Assembly: GCA_937877575.1 (NCBI GenBank)
Contig: CALFIZ010000055.1
Span: 1 to 36,687, forward strand
DNA length: 36,687 nucleotides
Direction of reading: 5' to 3'
From: an uncultured Marinilabiliales bacterium
Lineage (GTDB): Bacteria > Bacteroidota > Bacteroidia > Bacteroidales > BM520
Positions 18,474 through 27,177 of this stretch are shown here, in pieces. The translations under genes and the position numbers were made by a program. The notes beneath the pieces were generated by a model. The model was not told the origin of the DNA. It saw nothing but the letters and a program-made list of their open reading frames with translations, and ran no database searches. Positions within the stretch are counted from its first letter, which is position 1. Every line of letters begins with the position of its first letter.

Positions 18474-20660
18474 ATGATGAATAAGAGTATTTTACGATAT
18501 ACATTACTGATAATCCCGCTGCTGTTTGCATCGTGTGGCAGCCGGGATGCCGATATTGCAGCTGTGAAGGCACTGACAAAAAGAATCATTCCGGATCATG
18601 CCTACAAATTCGTTTTCCATAAGGAGGCATCACCGGCAAACAAGGATTTTTTCAGGCTGGAACAGCATGGCACGAAGATTATTGTGACCGGCAACAATGC
18701 CAATTCCATGGCGACCGGACTTAACTATTACCTCAAACATTATGCTTACATTTACGTTTCATGGTATGCACACGACACCATAGACGAGAACGTTGAGTTT
18801 CCGAAATTGTCGGAAACTGTTGTGAAAGAGGCTGTTGCGGACAGGAGGTTTATGCTCAACTATTGTACGTATGGCTATACTATGCCGTGGTGGGGTTGGA
18901 ATGAGTGGGAGCGTTTCATCGACTGGATGGCGTTGAACGGCATCAATATGCCGCTTTCGCAGACAGGCCAGGAGGCGGTATGGTATGAGGTGTGGAAGGA
19001 ATATGGCATGACTGATGAGGAGATACGTTCTTATTTCAGTGCTCCGGCACATCTGCCCTGGCACAGGATGGCCAACCTTGACGGCTTTCAGGGACCGCTG
19101 CCGGTTGAATGGATTGAAGGTCAGAAGGAACTCCAGAAACAGATTGTCGAAAGGGAGAGACTGTTTAACATGACGACGGTGCTGTCTGCATTCGCCGGAC
19201 ATGTACCCCGCCGGATTAAGGATATGTATCCCGATGCCGATATCAAGGAACTCAGCGAATGGTGCGGATTTGCCCCAACATGCTTCCTTAATTCGCAGGA
19301 ACCGCTGTTTGCCGACATCCAGTCGAAATTCATTGCCAAACAGACAGAACTTTACGGTACAAGTCATGTCTATGGCTTCGACCCGTTTAACGAAATGGAC
19401 CCGCCAAGTTGGGATGAACAATATCTTACTGACGTCTCAGCCAACATATATTCTTCTCTCCAGGCTGTCGATACCGATGCCGAATGGCTTCAGATGTCGT
19501 GGGTTTTCTACTATAAACGCAGAAGCTGGACCCCTGAAAGACTTAAATCATACCTTACTGCAGTTCCACAGGGCAGAATGACGCTGCTCGATTATTTCTG
19601 CGAAAATACAGAAGTGTGGCGACTGAGCGACAAATTTTACGGACAGCCCTATATTTGGTGCTATTTAGGTAATTTCGGCGGAAACACGATGCTTATCGGT
19701 GATATTAACCTCATCAATGACAGAATCAACGGTGTGCTTGCAGAAGGCGGTGACAATCTTGTCGGTATAGGCTCCACCCTCGAATCGTTTGACGTAAGTC
19801 CCCATACATACGAATTTCTGTTTGAAAAGGTGTGGAACAGGGATCTGAATGTTGGTGAATGGGTTAGGAACTGGTCATGTGTTCGTTCCGGAGGTGAGAA
19901 CCTCAACGCATCCATTGCATGGAAAATACTGTCGGAACGGATATACAAAGACTGTTCATACTACGGATTGGGCACCATCCTGAATTCGCGCCCTACGCTG
20001 GAAGGTCATGGCACCTATTACACAAAACCGAACTATTCGTTCAAAAACCGAGACTTGCTGGATGCCTGGATGTTGCTTCTCAGCACTCCAGTGAACAAGG
20101 AAACCTACAACTACGATTTGGTCAACTTCGGGTCTCAGTTGTTGGGTAACTATTATATGAAGGTAAGAGACGAATTTACAGCTGCTTACAAGGAACATGA
20201 CATAATTCTGATGAAGTCGAAAATTGAAGAGGCCAACGACCTTATGAATGATGTGGAGGCTTTGCTCAACACCAACGAGTCGTATCTTTTTGGCAAATGG
20301 ATTGCCGATGCGAGGTCATTCGGCACGACAAAGGAAAGTATGGCATATTATGAACGCAATGCCCGTACCCTGCTTACAATCTGGGGCGGCCCGATATTGA
20401 ATGACTATGCCAATCGTATGTGGGCAGGATTGGTTTCAGGTTATTATGCAAAGCGTTGGAATCTCTTCTTCGATGCTGTAATGGACGCTGCCGAAAACGA
20501 TGTCGAATTCGATGAGGCCGCTTTCAGCAAAGAGTTAAGCAGATTTGAGAACGGTTGGATTAATGACACTGCCAATTTCACATCCAGGCCGGTGGGCAAC
20601 ACGCTTGATGTTGCAAACAGAATTTATTCCAAATGGGAAAAGAAGATCAGTCTTTGGTAA
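18474..20660 (+). CDS. GH89 alpha-N-acetylglucosaminidase lipoprotein
   Basis: This 728-residue enzyme is a GH89 family member, homologous to human NAGLU. It removes terminal alpha-linked GlcNAc, as found in heparan sulfate and in gastric-type mucin O-glycans. The N-terminus is a lipoprotein signal (LLFASC), so it should be membrane anchored, facing the periplasm or surface. The order is a small alpha/beta N-terminal domain, then the barrel with MLNYCTYGYTMPWWGWNEWERFIDWMALNGIN and MPLSQTGQEAVWYEV. E307 in FDPFNEMDPP matches the acid/base position, and E437 in GIGSTLESFDVSP matches the nucleophile position of the family. It starts 1 nt after rsmG. Its last 14 bases overlap the 3' end of the convergent DUF308 gene. 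NagB for GlcN6P catabolism is encoded at the other contig end. Confidence 0.93.
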   Translation: MMNKSILRYTLLIIPLLFASCGSRDADIAAVKALTKRIIPDHAYKFVFHKEASPANKDFFRLEQHGTKIIVTGNNANSMATGLNYYLKHYAYIYVSWYAHDTIDENVEFPKLSETVVKEAVADRRFMLNYCTYGYTMPWWGWNEWERFIDWMALNGINMPLSQTGQEAVWYEVWKEYGMTDEEIRSYFSAPAHLPWHRMANLDGFQGPLPVEWIEGQKELQKQIVERERLFNMTTVLSAFAGHVPRRIKDMYPDADIKELSEWCGFAPTCFLNSQEPLFADIQSKFIAKQTELYGTSHVYGFDPFNEMDPPSWDEQYLTDVSANIYSSLQAVDTDAEWLQMSWVFYYKRRSWTPERLKSYLTAVPQGRMTLLDYFCENTEVWRLSDKFYGQPYIWCYLGNFGGNTMLIGDINLINDRINGVLAEGGDNLVGIGSTLESFDVSPHTYEFLFEKVWNRDLNVGEWVRNWSCVRSGGENLNASIAWKILSERIYKDCSYYGLGTILNSRPTLEGHGTYYTKPNYSFKNRDLLDAWMLLLSTPVNKETYNYDLVNFGSQLLGNYYMKVRDEFTAAYKEHDIILMKSKIEEANDLMNDVEALLNTNESYLFGKWIADARSFGTTKESMAYYERNARTLLTIWGGPILNDYANRMWAGLVSGYYAKRWNLFFDAVMDAAENDVEFDEAAFSKELSRFENGWINDTANFTSRPVGNTLDVANRIYSKWEKKISLW

Positions 20661-21231
20661 TCCCGGAATTATTCAGGTTTTTTTGAGTGGCATCTGCTAT
20701 GCTTTTAAAGCGGAAAGCACTGTAAATCTGCCATATACCTGAAATTGTAAGAAATACTCCTATTATCTTTGTGACAACATCCTGTGAATTGTTGGGATAA
20801 AACATAAGATATAATCCTAATATTGTCAGCATTACAGATGTGACAATGGTGACGGATGCTCTTGGAATGTGGCTTGAATATCTTATAGTGGATATTAGGA
20901 GGAAAATGCCGGAGATTGCAATCCAAATGCCGAACGCTATGTAGGCAAAATCAGACAGTTTGGCGTGATATACAATACACAGTATGCCTATTATCAGATA
21001 GATAATGTATTGCAGTATGGGACCGCCCCATTGAATGTCTTTTTTCGTATGGATGAAGTCGATGCATAATAAAATTACACTTGACACCACCATAATTATA
21101 CCGAACCATTTAATCATTGTACCGAGAACATCGGATTCCACAAACAATAGAATTATGCCGAACAATGTTGAAAGTATGCCGTTGACAAGTATTGTTTTCC
21201 ATACTTTGTTGAAGAGAGAGAAAATGCCCAT
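20647..21231 (-). CDS. DUF308 / HdeD-like membrane protein
   Basis: A 194-residue integral membrane protein with about six hydrophobic helices arranged as pairs (VWKTILVNGILSTLFGIILLF, IKWFGIIMVVSSVILLCIDFI, LQYIIYLIIGILCIVYH, AYIAFGIWIAISGIFLLIS and others). This is the DUF308 pattern shared with E. coli HdeD. The role of HdeD-like proteins outside enterobacterial acid resistance is unknown. It is the last gene of a - strand run, 10 nt after the LysE-family gene, and is probably cotranscribed with it. Its final codons overlap the end of the GH89 gene by 14 bp in the convergent direction. No terminator hairpin is seen at this junction. Confidence 0.8.
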   Translation of the reverse strand: MGIFSLFNKVWKTILVNGILSTLFGIILLFVESDVLGTMIKWFGIIMVVSSVILLCIDFIHTKKDIQWGGPILQYIIYLIIGILCIVYHAKLSDFAYIAFGIWIAISGIFLLISTIRYSSHIPRASVTIVTSVMLTILGLYLMFYPNNSQDVVTKIIGVFLTISGIWQIYSAFRFKSIADATQKNLNNSGITKD

Positions 21232-21241
21232 GATGAATAAT

Positions 21242-22015
21242 TTAAATGTTAATGAATAATCTCAGAATTAAATATACACCGCATCCGACCAGCAGAATGC
21301 TCATTATTTTGCTTATGCGCAGGATTAATTTGTAACTTATGACATCTTTGATTTTCTGACCGAGATAAGACTTGATAAGGTCGATGCAGAAGGTTGTAAG
21401 CACTGTACCCGTGAAGAATGCTATCATAGGCATGATGTCGTCACTGCCAATGGTTACGCTGACTGTGCTGACGGCGGCGAACCAGAAGAACAGCAGAAAT
21501 GGGTTAAACACGTTGAGGAAGTAGCCTTTAATAGTATATACATACCATTTGGCGTCAGGTCCCAAATTCTTCTGAAAGAAATTCAGCCGTTTTTTTACAA
21601 TCTCTCCTTCGGCGTTTTCATCGATTATGTCCATATCGGTGATTTCATTGCTTTCCTTGTTATTGTATTCAGCGTTTTCATCGATTATGCCCATATCGGT
21701 AAGTTCATTGTTTTTCTTATTATTATAAGGGTTTTTCGGTGGATTGAAGAATGAGTATATTCCGTATAAAATAAGTATTATGCCGCCGACTATACCTATG
21801 TAGTTGGTATAGTCTGGATTATCCAATAGTGATGTGAAGCCAAACAGACTGATTGCTATCAGCGTGCAGTCGCTTAGGAGGATTCCCGTTGCCATGGCAT
21901 AGCCGTACTTTCTCCCTCTCTGAATTCCAACCTGGAGCAAAGCGATGAATGCCGGTCCGATGGAGAACGAAAGCCCGATTCCTAATACTATTCCCTTTAA
22001 AAAAGCGTGAATCAT
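21242..22015 (-). CDS. LysE-family exporter with a duplicated loop segment
   Basis: A 257-residue membrane protein of the LysE/RhtB superfamily, whose members export amino acids and related small molecules. The N-terminus carries the family hallmark GIGLSFSIGPAFIALLQVGIQRGRKYGY, and later helices include GYFLNVFNPFLLFFW, another conserved stretch with the N-P pair. The family is usually 200-215 residues. The extra length is a hydrophilic loop after the third helix (about residues 95-145) made largely of two copies of a 20-residue unit (NELTDMGIIDENAEYNNK and NEITDMDIIDENAEGE). Its start overlaps the stop of the GH3 gene by one base (TAATG), so the two are translationally coupled. Substrate unknown. 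Amino acids or amino-acid conjugates are the reasonable guess. Confidence 0.85.
   Translation of the reverse strand: MIHAFLKGIVLGIGLSFSIGPAFIALLQVGIQRGRKYGYAMATGILLSDCTLIAISLFGFTSLLDNPDYTNYIGIVGGIILILYGIYSFFNPPKNPYNNKKNNELTDMGIIDENAEYNNKESNEITDMDIIDENAEGEIVKKRLNFFQKNLGPDAKWYVYTIKGYFLNVFNPFLLFFWFAAVSTVSVTIGSDDIMPMIAFFTGTVLTTFCIDLIKSYLGQKIKDVISYKLILRISKIMSILLVGCGVYLILRLFINI
21612..21731. repeat. In-frame 60-bp tandem duplication in the LysE-family gene
   Basis: Two adjacent 60-bp units (21612-21671 and 21672-21731) share long identical blocks, including GCGTTTTCATCGATTATG at the start of each, and are roughly 80% identical overall. The unit is exactly 20 codons, so the frame is kept. The encoded segment is acidic and hydrophilic, and lies in the loop between transmembrane helices. 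Confidence 0.9.
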
Positions 22016-23547
22016 TATTTACATGTGTTTTCTATAAATTTTTCCCAATCGGTTAACTTTTCACCTTTGATTACGCGAGGAAACTTGAACTGGGCTCCTA
22101 ATTTGCCTGAATATTCCATGTAATCATAGAAGACCTTTGAAGGTAAAATGGTGATTATCAGTTCATTGATGGCGGCAATTCTTTCAACGCGGAAGTCATC
22201 GTTCAGAATTTTGAGATTTCTGTCAATGGATTCCTTGGCCTTTTGCGGGTCAAGAGGGTCATCAGTGCCTATATACCAATGATGTGCAAACATTTTGTCG
22301 TGTTTGATGCCGGCTACGGTGAATTCCTTTACGTTGACGTTAAGTTCATTTTCCATGCGTTCTATGGCCATGTTCATGTTTTCCTGGCTCAGATGTTCTC
22401 CGCAGATGCTGAGGTAGTGCTTGGTGCGTCCGGTGATTTGTATTTCGCAGCGGTTGAGGTCGGTGAATTTGATGGTGTCACCGATTAAATACCGCCATGC
22501 CCCTGAGACGCTGGAGAGGACGAGGGCATAGATTTCATCCGTTTTCACCTCGTTGAGTGACAGAGTTTTGGCATCACGGTGGACATTGCCGTTTTCATCG
22601 AAATTCTTTTCATTGAAAGGCAGGAATTCAAAGAATATCCCATTGTTGGTCACAAGCTGCATCGAATCGGTGTCAGGTCTTGTCTGAAGCGCTATAAAGC
22701 CTTCGGAGGCCAAGTATGTCTCCATGTATATCAAAGGATGTGCGAGCAACTTTTCGAAACCGGCTTTATAAGGTTTGAATGAAACGCCTCCGTGAATGAA
22801 GATGGTGAGGTTCGGCCACAGTTCATGTATGTTTTTCAGATGATATTCCTCAATGATTCTTTCAAGGAGAATCTGAAACCATGAAGGCACGCCGACAATT
22901 GCTGCCACATCCCAATCTTTGGCTTTCTTTACTATTTCTTCAATTTTCTTCGTCCAGTCCTTTTGTTTGGAGATTTCGCTGCCCGGCAGATAATATTTTT
23001 GAAACCAATAAGGCAGATGTCCTGTGGTTATGCCTGACAAATCACCCTGATAATAGGAACCGTCCTTGTCGAGTTCGGTGCTTCCGCCAAGCATTAAGGC
23101 TCCCTTGGTGAACAGTGTGACAGGGAGGTTGTATTTCGGCATGTTGATTATCTCGCGGATAGAAGTCTTTCTAATCTGACGAATCATTGACAATGTCACG
23201 GGAATATATTTGCTTGAGGCTCCTGATGTTCCGGAACTGAGTGCAAAAAATTTGACTTTTCCGGGCCAGCAAATATCAGCTTGCCCTTCCTGACATTTGT
23301 ACCACCATTCGTTATGGATTGTATCGTAGTCATTAAGAGGAATGGCGGATTTGAAATTCTCAAGAATTTTTTTTCTTGAATAAAGCATTGATTCAAAATC
23401 ATAATATACGCCGAACTGTGTATTTACGGCAGTGCGCAGCAGTCTTCTCAAAACTCTGTTCTGTTCTCTCTCATGAGTTTTGAGAGTTTCCACTGTATTA
23501 TCACGATGTTCTAAAGAATGCTTAAGTATTGTTCCAATTAATGGCAT
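22015..23547 (-). CDS. GH3 auxin-responsive-family acyl-adenylating amide synthetase
   Basis: A 510-residue soluble member of the GH3 family. Plant GH3 enzymes adenylate a carboxylic acid such as indole-3-acetate or jasmonate and transfer it to an amino acid. Motif A1 is clear at 101-118 (FALSSGTSGASSKYIPVT), A2-like YLASEGFIALQTRPD sits about two thirds along the N-terminal part, and A3-like SGAWRYLIGDTIKF marks the nucleotide site. The C-terminal part has the family GRTKHYLSICGEHLSQENM. Bacteroidota carry this family widely, but the bacterial substrates are largely undetermined. It starts 22 nt after the dockerin-protein stop and shares the TAATG junction with the LysE-family exporter. The domain call is firm; the reaction is by analogy with plant enzymes. 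Confidence 0.92.
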   Translation of the reverse strand: MPLIGTILKHSLEHRDNTVETLKTHEREQNRVLRRLLRTAVNTQFGVYYDFESMLYSRKKILENFKSAIPLNDYDTIHNEWWYKCQEGQADICWPGKVKFFALSSGTSGASSKYIPVTLSMIRQIRKTSIREIINMPKYNLPVTLFTKGALMLGGSTELDKDGSYYQGDLSGITTGHLPYWFQKYYLPGSEISKQKDWTKKIEEIVKKAKDWDVAAIVGVPSWFQILLERIIEEYHLKNIHELWPNLTIFIHGGVSFKPYKAGFEKLLAHPLIYMETYLASEGFIALQTRPDTDSMQLVTNNGIFFEFLPFNEKNFDENGNVHRDAKTLSLNEVKTDEIYALVLSSVSGAWRYLIGDTIKFTDLNRCEIQITGRTKHYLSICGEHLSQENMNMAIERMENELNVNVKEFTVAGIKHDKMFAHHWYIGTDDPLDPQKAKESIDRNLKILNDDFRVERIAAINELIITILPSKVFYDYMEYSGKLGAQFKFPRVIKGEKLTDWEKFIENTCK

Positions 23548-23569
23548 ATTATGACTGTTTAAAATTGAT

Positions 23570-25126
23570 TTATTGCATTATAATATTGACAATGAGCACT
23601 ATATCTCTGATATCGATTGCATTGTCTCCATTGACGTCAGCATTGTCGAATATGAAGTCTTCCGGCTCATTTTCATTAATATATGAAATCACCGTGTTGA
23701 TGTCGCTTACGTTAACACTGCCGTCACCGTTGGCATCGCCACTGATTATTGAAATCTGTATTGGTCCCAGTGTGCCGTCAAGTTTCAGATTCTGTGCATA
23801 AAGTCCTTGCGGCCCTCTTGCATCGTTCCATGAATATATGAGCTGTCCGTTGTGAAATCCTGAGCAGACATTGCTTCCGGATTTCGAACTTGCCAGACTG
23901 CACAGATACACACTTTCGTTATCCCAGACAAATTCTCCGTCTGCATCTACACGCAGGGCTTTTATGGTTGACTGGTTATTTGTATTGCCAAATTCATATA
24001 TCAGCACTGCACCACCTGTCGGAACGGCTGCACTTGTTATAGGATACACATAATCATTATTCCCGCTCAATGATACGCCGGTATTAGTCCACAATCTGTT
24101 TCCTGTAGCTGTAAAACATTGTCCTTTAAGTTGGTAAGTGGTCTCAGTTGTATTTGACCTTCTGAAAAACATGATACAGTTGTTAGTGGTGGGGTCAACA
24201 GAAATGGTCGGATAATAGTTGTATGCATTACTTTCAATGCTTGCAAAAACACCCGTCACAGGAGTTGTGGCTATTCCGTCTGAGTTGAAATGACCCATCA
24301 CCGCCTGATGGGTATTGTTTATAACAGGTTTGGTGGCAACGTAACCGCCCCCTAAGCCATCGGGAACAAACTGGAGTTCAGTTGAGAAATTATATGAGTA
24401 GCTTTGAATAAGCGTTGTGGCTAACCATATCTGAGTGCCGGAAGTGCTGTATTTGCATATTTTCACCTCTCTGTCAGGCCACATGAATGTACCGCCTGTC
24501 TTATGAAAATAAGCCATGATGGCGTTGTTGTTGTCATCACAGATTACATGTCCGAAATCAGAGTTGTTCTCAATTGTAATAATAGGGTCTGTGGTTCCGT
24601 CGGCATTGATATGACGCATATAACATGCCTCACCTAACCATGCTGCCCAGGCTGATCCATCATTGCATGGATAAACGTATATGCGGTATGCATCTGAATT
24701 TGACAGCTGAACGCCATTGTCGCCCCAAAGAAATTCACCTGTTTGTGAAATCTTGTAGATAAACGGATTCATGTCACCGTTGCGCGTGTCGGCAAATGCA
24801 ACCAGTGCGCAGCCATCGGACGAAACCTCCAGTGCAGTGCCGTACAATGCCGAGCTGTTTTGGTTTGTGCTGATTATAATACCATTTTCCTGCCACTGTG
24901 CAACGCCTTGATTGTCATATAACTGCATCATAGGACGCATTCCGCTGCTCGTCAGAATAAACCATTGTATGTATGTCATACCCGTCGCTTCATAGGTCGC
25001 TGTCAAAGACCCGAATGTCTCTCCATTGGAATATACAACGTTGTTTACTGACGGATCATTGCTCCATTGGGCTGACAACTGCATCGCCATGCACGCAATA
25101 ACAAGAAGTGATAACAGTTTTTTCAT
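23570..25126 (-). CDS. Secreted protein with C-terminal type I dockerin
   Basis: A 518-residue exported protein. Residues 1-19 are a Sec signal peptide (ending MQLSAQ). Residues 20-455 are beta-rich, with repeated blocks of the kind G-x-x-x-W-x-x-x-G-V (QWQENGIII, LWGDNGVQLS, LWTNTGVSLS, VWDNESVYL), suggesting a beta-propeller. I cannot name an activity. The last 60 residues form a type I dockerin with two calcium loops: DANGDGSVNVSD and DVNGDNAIDIRD. Dockerins bind cohesins in cellulosomes, but in Bacteroidota they often occur without a known partner. There is no T9SS sorting domain, so the dockerin takes the place usually held by one. A -7 element lies just upstream, and the GH3-LysE-DUF308 genes follow on the same strand. 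Confidence 0.82.
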   Translation of the reverse strand: MKKLLSLLVIACMAMQLSAQWSNDPSVNNVVYSNGETFGSLTATYEATGMTYIQWFILTSSGMRPMMQLYDNQGVAQWQENGIIISTNQNSSALYGTALEVSSDGCALVAFADTRNGDMNPFIYKISQTGEFLWGDNGVQLSNSDAYRIYVYPCNDGSAWAAWLGEACYMRHINADGTTDPIITIENNSDFGHVICDDNNNAIMAYFHKTGGTFMWPDREVKICKYSTSGTQIWLATTLIQSYSYNFSTELQFVPDGLGGGYVATKPVINNTHQAVMGHFNSDGIATTPVTGVFASIESNAYNYYPTISVDPTTNNCIMFFRRSNTTETTYQLKGQCFTATGNRLWTNTGVSLSGNNDYVYPITSAAVPTGGAVLIYEFGNTNNQSTIKALRVDADGEFVWDNESVYLCSLASSKSGSNVCSGFHNGQLIYSWNDARGPQGLYAQNLKLDGTLGPIQISIISGDANGDGSVNVSDINTVISYINENEPEDFIFDNADVNGDNAIDIRDIVLIVNIIMQ

Positions 25127-25152
25127 GATTCTTTTTAATTGTTTATAAACTG

Positions 25153-25160
25153 CAAAGATA
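25153..25160 (-). promoter_or_regulatory. -7 element upstream of the dockerin-protein gene
   Basis: On the - strand this reads TATCTTTG (TAnnTTTG), ending 27 nt before the ATG at 25126. It lies in the 52-nt gap after the GH106-like gene and suggests a new transcript starting there. It also forms part of a 14-bp palindrome (AAAGATATATCTTT). Confidence 0.6.
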
Positions 25161-25178
25161 TATCTTTTCTCAGAATAA

Positions 25179-27158
25179 TTAATGACTAAGTTTTGATGGG
25201 ATATAATTTAAGTCGATAAATGATATTCCGTCTTTTGATATTTTCATTAGCAAAGACTGCATCGGTTTGAAATCCAATGAAATATTCTCTGACCTCCCGT
25301 GATGGTTGACGGTAATGTCACGATGACTCCCTTCATCAGTGAAGGCATAGCAGTATTCAAGCGGGTATTTTATGGTTTGTGACATTGGATTTGCAAAGAA
25401 CACGTAATAATCGTCATTGTCCTCCCTAATCCAGAAATCCGGCAGATTATCTCCTGCAATCAATGGAACAGCGGTGATTACATCATCACTGGATGCGACA
25501 TTTTTATAGGTTGTCAGTTCTTTCAGCAGTTTTGCATAATTGTCATTCTTGATTTTCCCGGGCTGTAAAGGTATTCTCTTGAGACAGATAGGTAACCCCT
25601 CTGACGCTAATTTTATCATTGTTTCAAGAGAACTGATATCCATATATTCCACATCAACCAACAGCGCATTGAATTTCATGTCACCGCACAGCAACTCACC
25701 GTCCTTGTATGTCGCACTCTCAAGAAAACGGTTGTTAACCCACAGCGGTTGCAGGCCTTTATATTCTTCAGGAGTGTTTATGTATCTCAGTTCATACTCA
25801 CCCCAAGCCCACGGCATTTGCAGCGAGTCGGGATATTCCATGCCCATCCAGGCGTCTTCAAGCGGCATATATACGGCTAACTTACTGTATGTGTTGCCCT
25901 TGCGCATGTATTCGGATACGGTGGCCATATATCTGTTGAAATCCGTCAGAGGCTGTCCTGACAGATTGTGTATTTCATTGGAACTGATTTGGCACGTTGT
26001 ATAGAAATAGTTGGTTGTGTCACCGACTTTGTTGTATGGGAAGCCGTGCCATATTATTTGGTTGGTGCCGTTGGCGAACAGGGCGTCACAGATAAGTTTC
26101 AAATCGGCTATCTGCTCTTTCCCCTGATACGGACTCTGTCCGCGACCGTGTTTATATCCCCAGCCTTTCCAACCGTATGCACACGTAAATGTCTCGGATG
26201 TAATCACAGGCTTGCCTGCCAATGCCGCAGCCGATGCAGGGATCTTACTGAACGTCGGCTCGTAAAGGATTGCCTCCGTTTCAGGTACATCAACAAGGGC
26301 AAAAGCGGTGAGCAAATCGGTAGGCGCACCACCGCATTGTGCTCTCGCAAAGGCTCCTGCTGATTCAGCATTCTGCTCAAAGGGAATGTAAAACTCATTC
26401 AGCACATAGTCTGACAACACTTTCATGTAATCATAGAAAACATCTGCATTTTCGTGGTTAAGCAGCGTCCGGTCACTCATGTAGGGCTCTATGTAATAGC
26501 CATTCACCTCCCTGAACTTCTCTCCAAAGCCTTTTGTCCAAAGATATTGTGTCTCGACTTCCCAGGAATCGACAAACACTCCGGATTTGCTGCCTTTGTA
26601 TGCTTCATGAAGACCTTTGTTCATCTTATCGGCATAGCGCATAAAGGCGTTTTTGTCCAAGTGGTTCAATATTCTGGCAATCCTCGGATGATCCCATGTT
26701 ATCGAACGTTTTGCGATTTCCACCGAGTCGAAATAGTTGCGTGTCTGGTCACCTTCAGGGAGGTTGACATCACAGAAAGGCCAAAGGGTGCCGTAGGTGA
26801 AATCACAGCCCAGGCCTATCCTGTCGGCATATCTCTTTGTAAATGCCACGTAACTGCTCCATTCGTCCGACAGAAATGCAGGATGAACTGTCGTTGAGTC
26901 ACCGCCCATCGGATATATCCATGCAATCTCAACCCCGCCGAAATCATGGGCCTTCAGCCAGTCAAGCTGGCCTTTTACGTCATTGGTGTCAATAGTTGCA
27001 GCAAACCACCACCAGCGTGTGTATGGTTTATAGGATGAATAGTATTCGGTTTCGTTCTGAGGTTGGTCCCCGTTTGTTTTTGAACCGCAGCCGGCTGCCA
27101 AGGCACAAATCATTCCGAGGCCGACAATGATAAGGAGTTTAGACAAGTTGTTTTTCAT
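25179..27158 (-). CDS. GH106-like glycoside hydrolase lipoprotein
   Basis: A 659-residue lipoprotein (signal ends ALAAGC). The opening of the mature part, YTRWWWFAATIDTND...GQLDWLKAHDFGGVEIAWIY, is the pattern of GH106 alpha-L-rhamnosidases and their relatives, where R-W-W-W is followed by a helix and G-G-V-E-I. Later motifs (VFVDSWEVETQYLW, VITSETFTCAYGWKGWGYK, ANGTNQIIWHGFPYN) are consistent with a retaining or inverting barrel with acidic residues in the pocket. GH106 proteins are usually 900-1100 residues, so this one appears to lack the large accessory beta domains. Rhamnose is only one possible substrate. It starts 19 nt after hemW and ends the first - strand run. No SusC/SusD pair is nearby. 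Confidence 0.68.
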   Translation of the reverse strand: MKNNLSKLLIIVGLGMICALAAGCGSKTNGDQPQNETEYYSSYKPYTRWWWFAATIDTNDVKGQLDWLKAHDFGGVEIAWIYPMGGDSTTVHPAFLSDEWSSYVAFTKRYADRIGLGCDFTYGTLWPFCDVNLPEGDQTRNYFDSVEIAKRSITWDHPRIARILNHLDKNAFMRYADKMNKGLHEAYKGSKSGVFVDSWEVETQYLWTKGFGEKFREVNGYYIEPYMSDRTLLNHENADVFYDYMKVLSDYVLNEFYIPFEQNAESAGAFARAQCGGAPTDLLTAFALVDVPETEAILYEPTFSKIPASAAALAGKPVITSETFTCAYGWKGWGYKHGRGQSPYQGKEQIADLKLICDALFANGTNQIIWHGFPYNKVGDTTNYFYTTCQISSNEIHNLSGQPLTDFNRYMATVSEYMRKGNTYSKLAVYMPLEDAWMGMEYPDSLQMPWAWGEYELRYINTPEEYKGLQPLWVNNRFLESATYKDGELLCGDMKFNALLVDVEYMDISSLETMIKLASEGLPICLKRIPLQPGKIKNDNYAKLLKELTTYKNVASSDDVITAVPLIAGDNLPDFWIREDNDDYYVFFANPMSQTIKYPLEYCYAFTDEGSHRDITVNHHGRSENISLDFKPMQSLLMKISKDGISFIDLNYIPSKLSH

Positions 27159-27177
27159 TTTATTTGGGATTTATTGA

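Noticed and set aside
18759..19421. A 220-residue open frame antisense to the GH89 gene
   Set aside because: The + strand encodes conserved GH89 catalytic motifs across this interval, and the antisense product resembles nothing recognisable.
21612..21731. The tandem repeat as a short CRISPR array
   Set aside because: The two units are directly adjacent with no spacers, are in frame with a membrane protein, and no cas genes are present.
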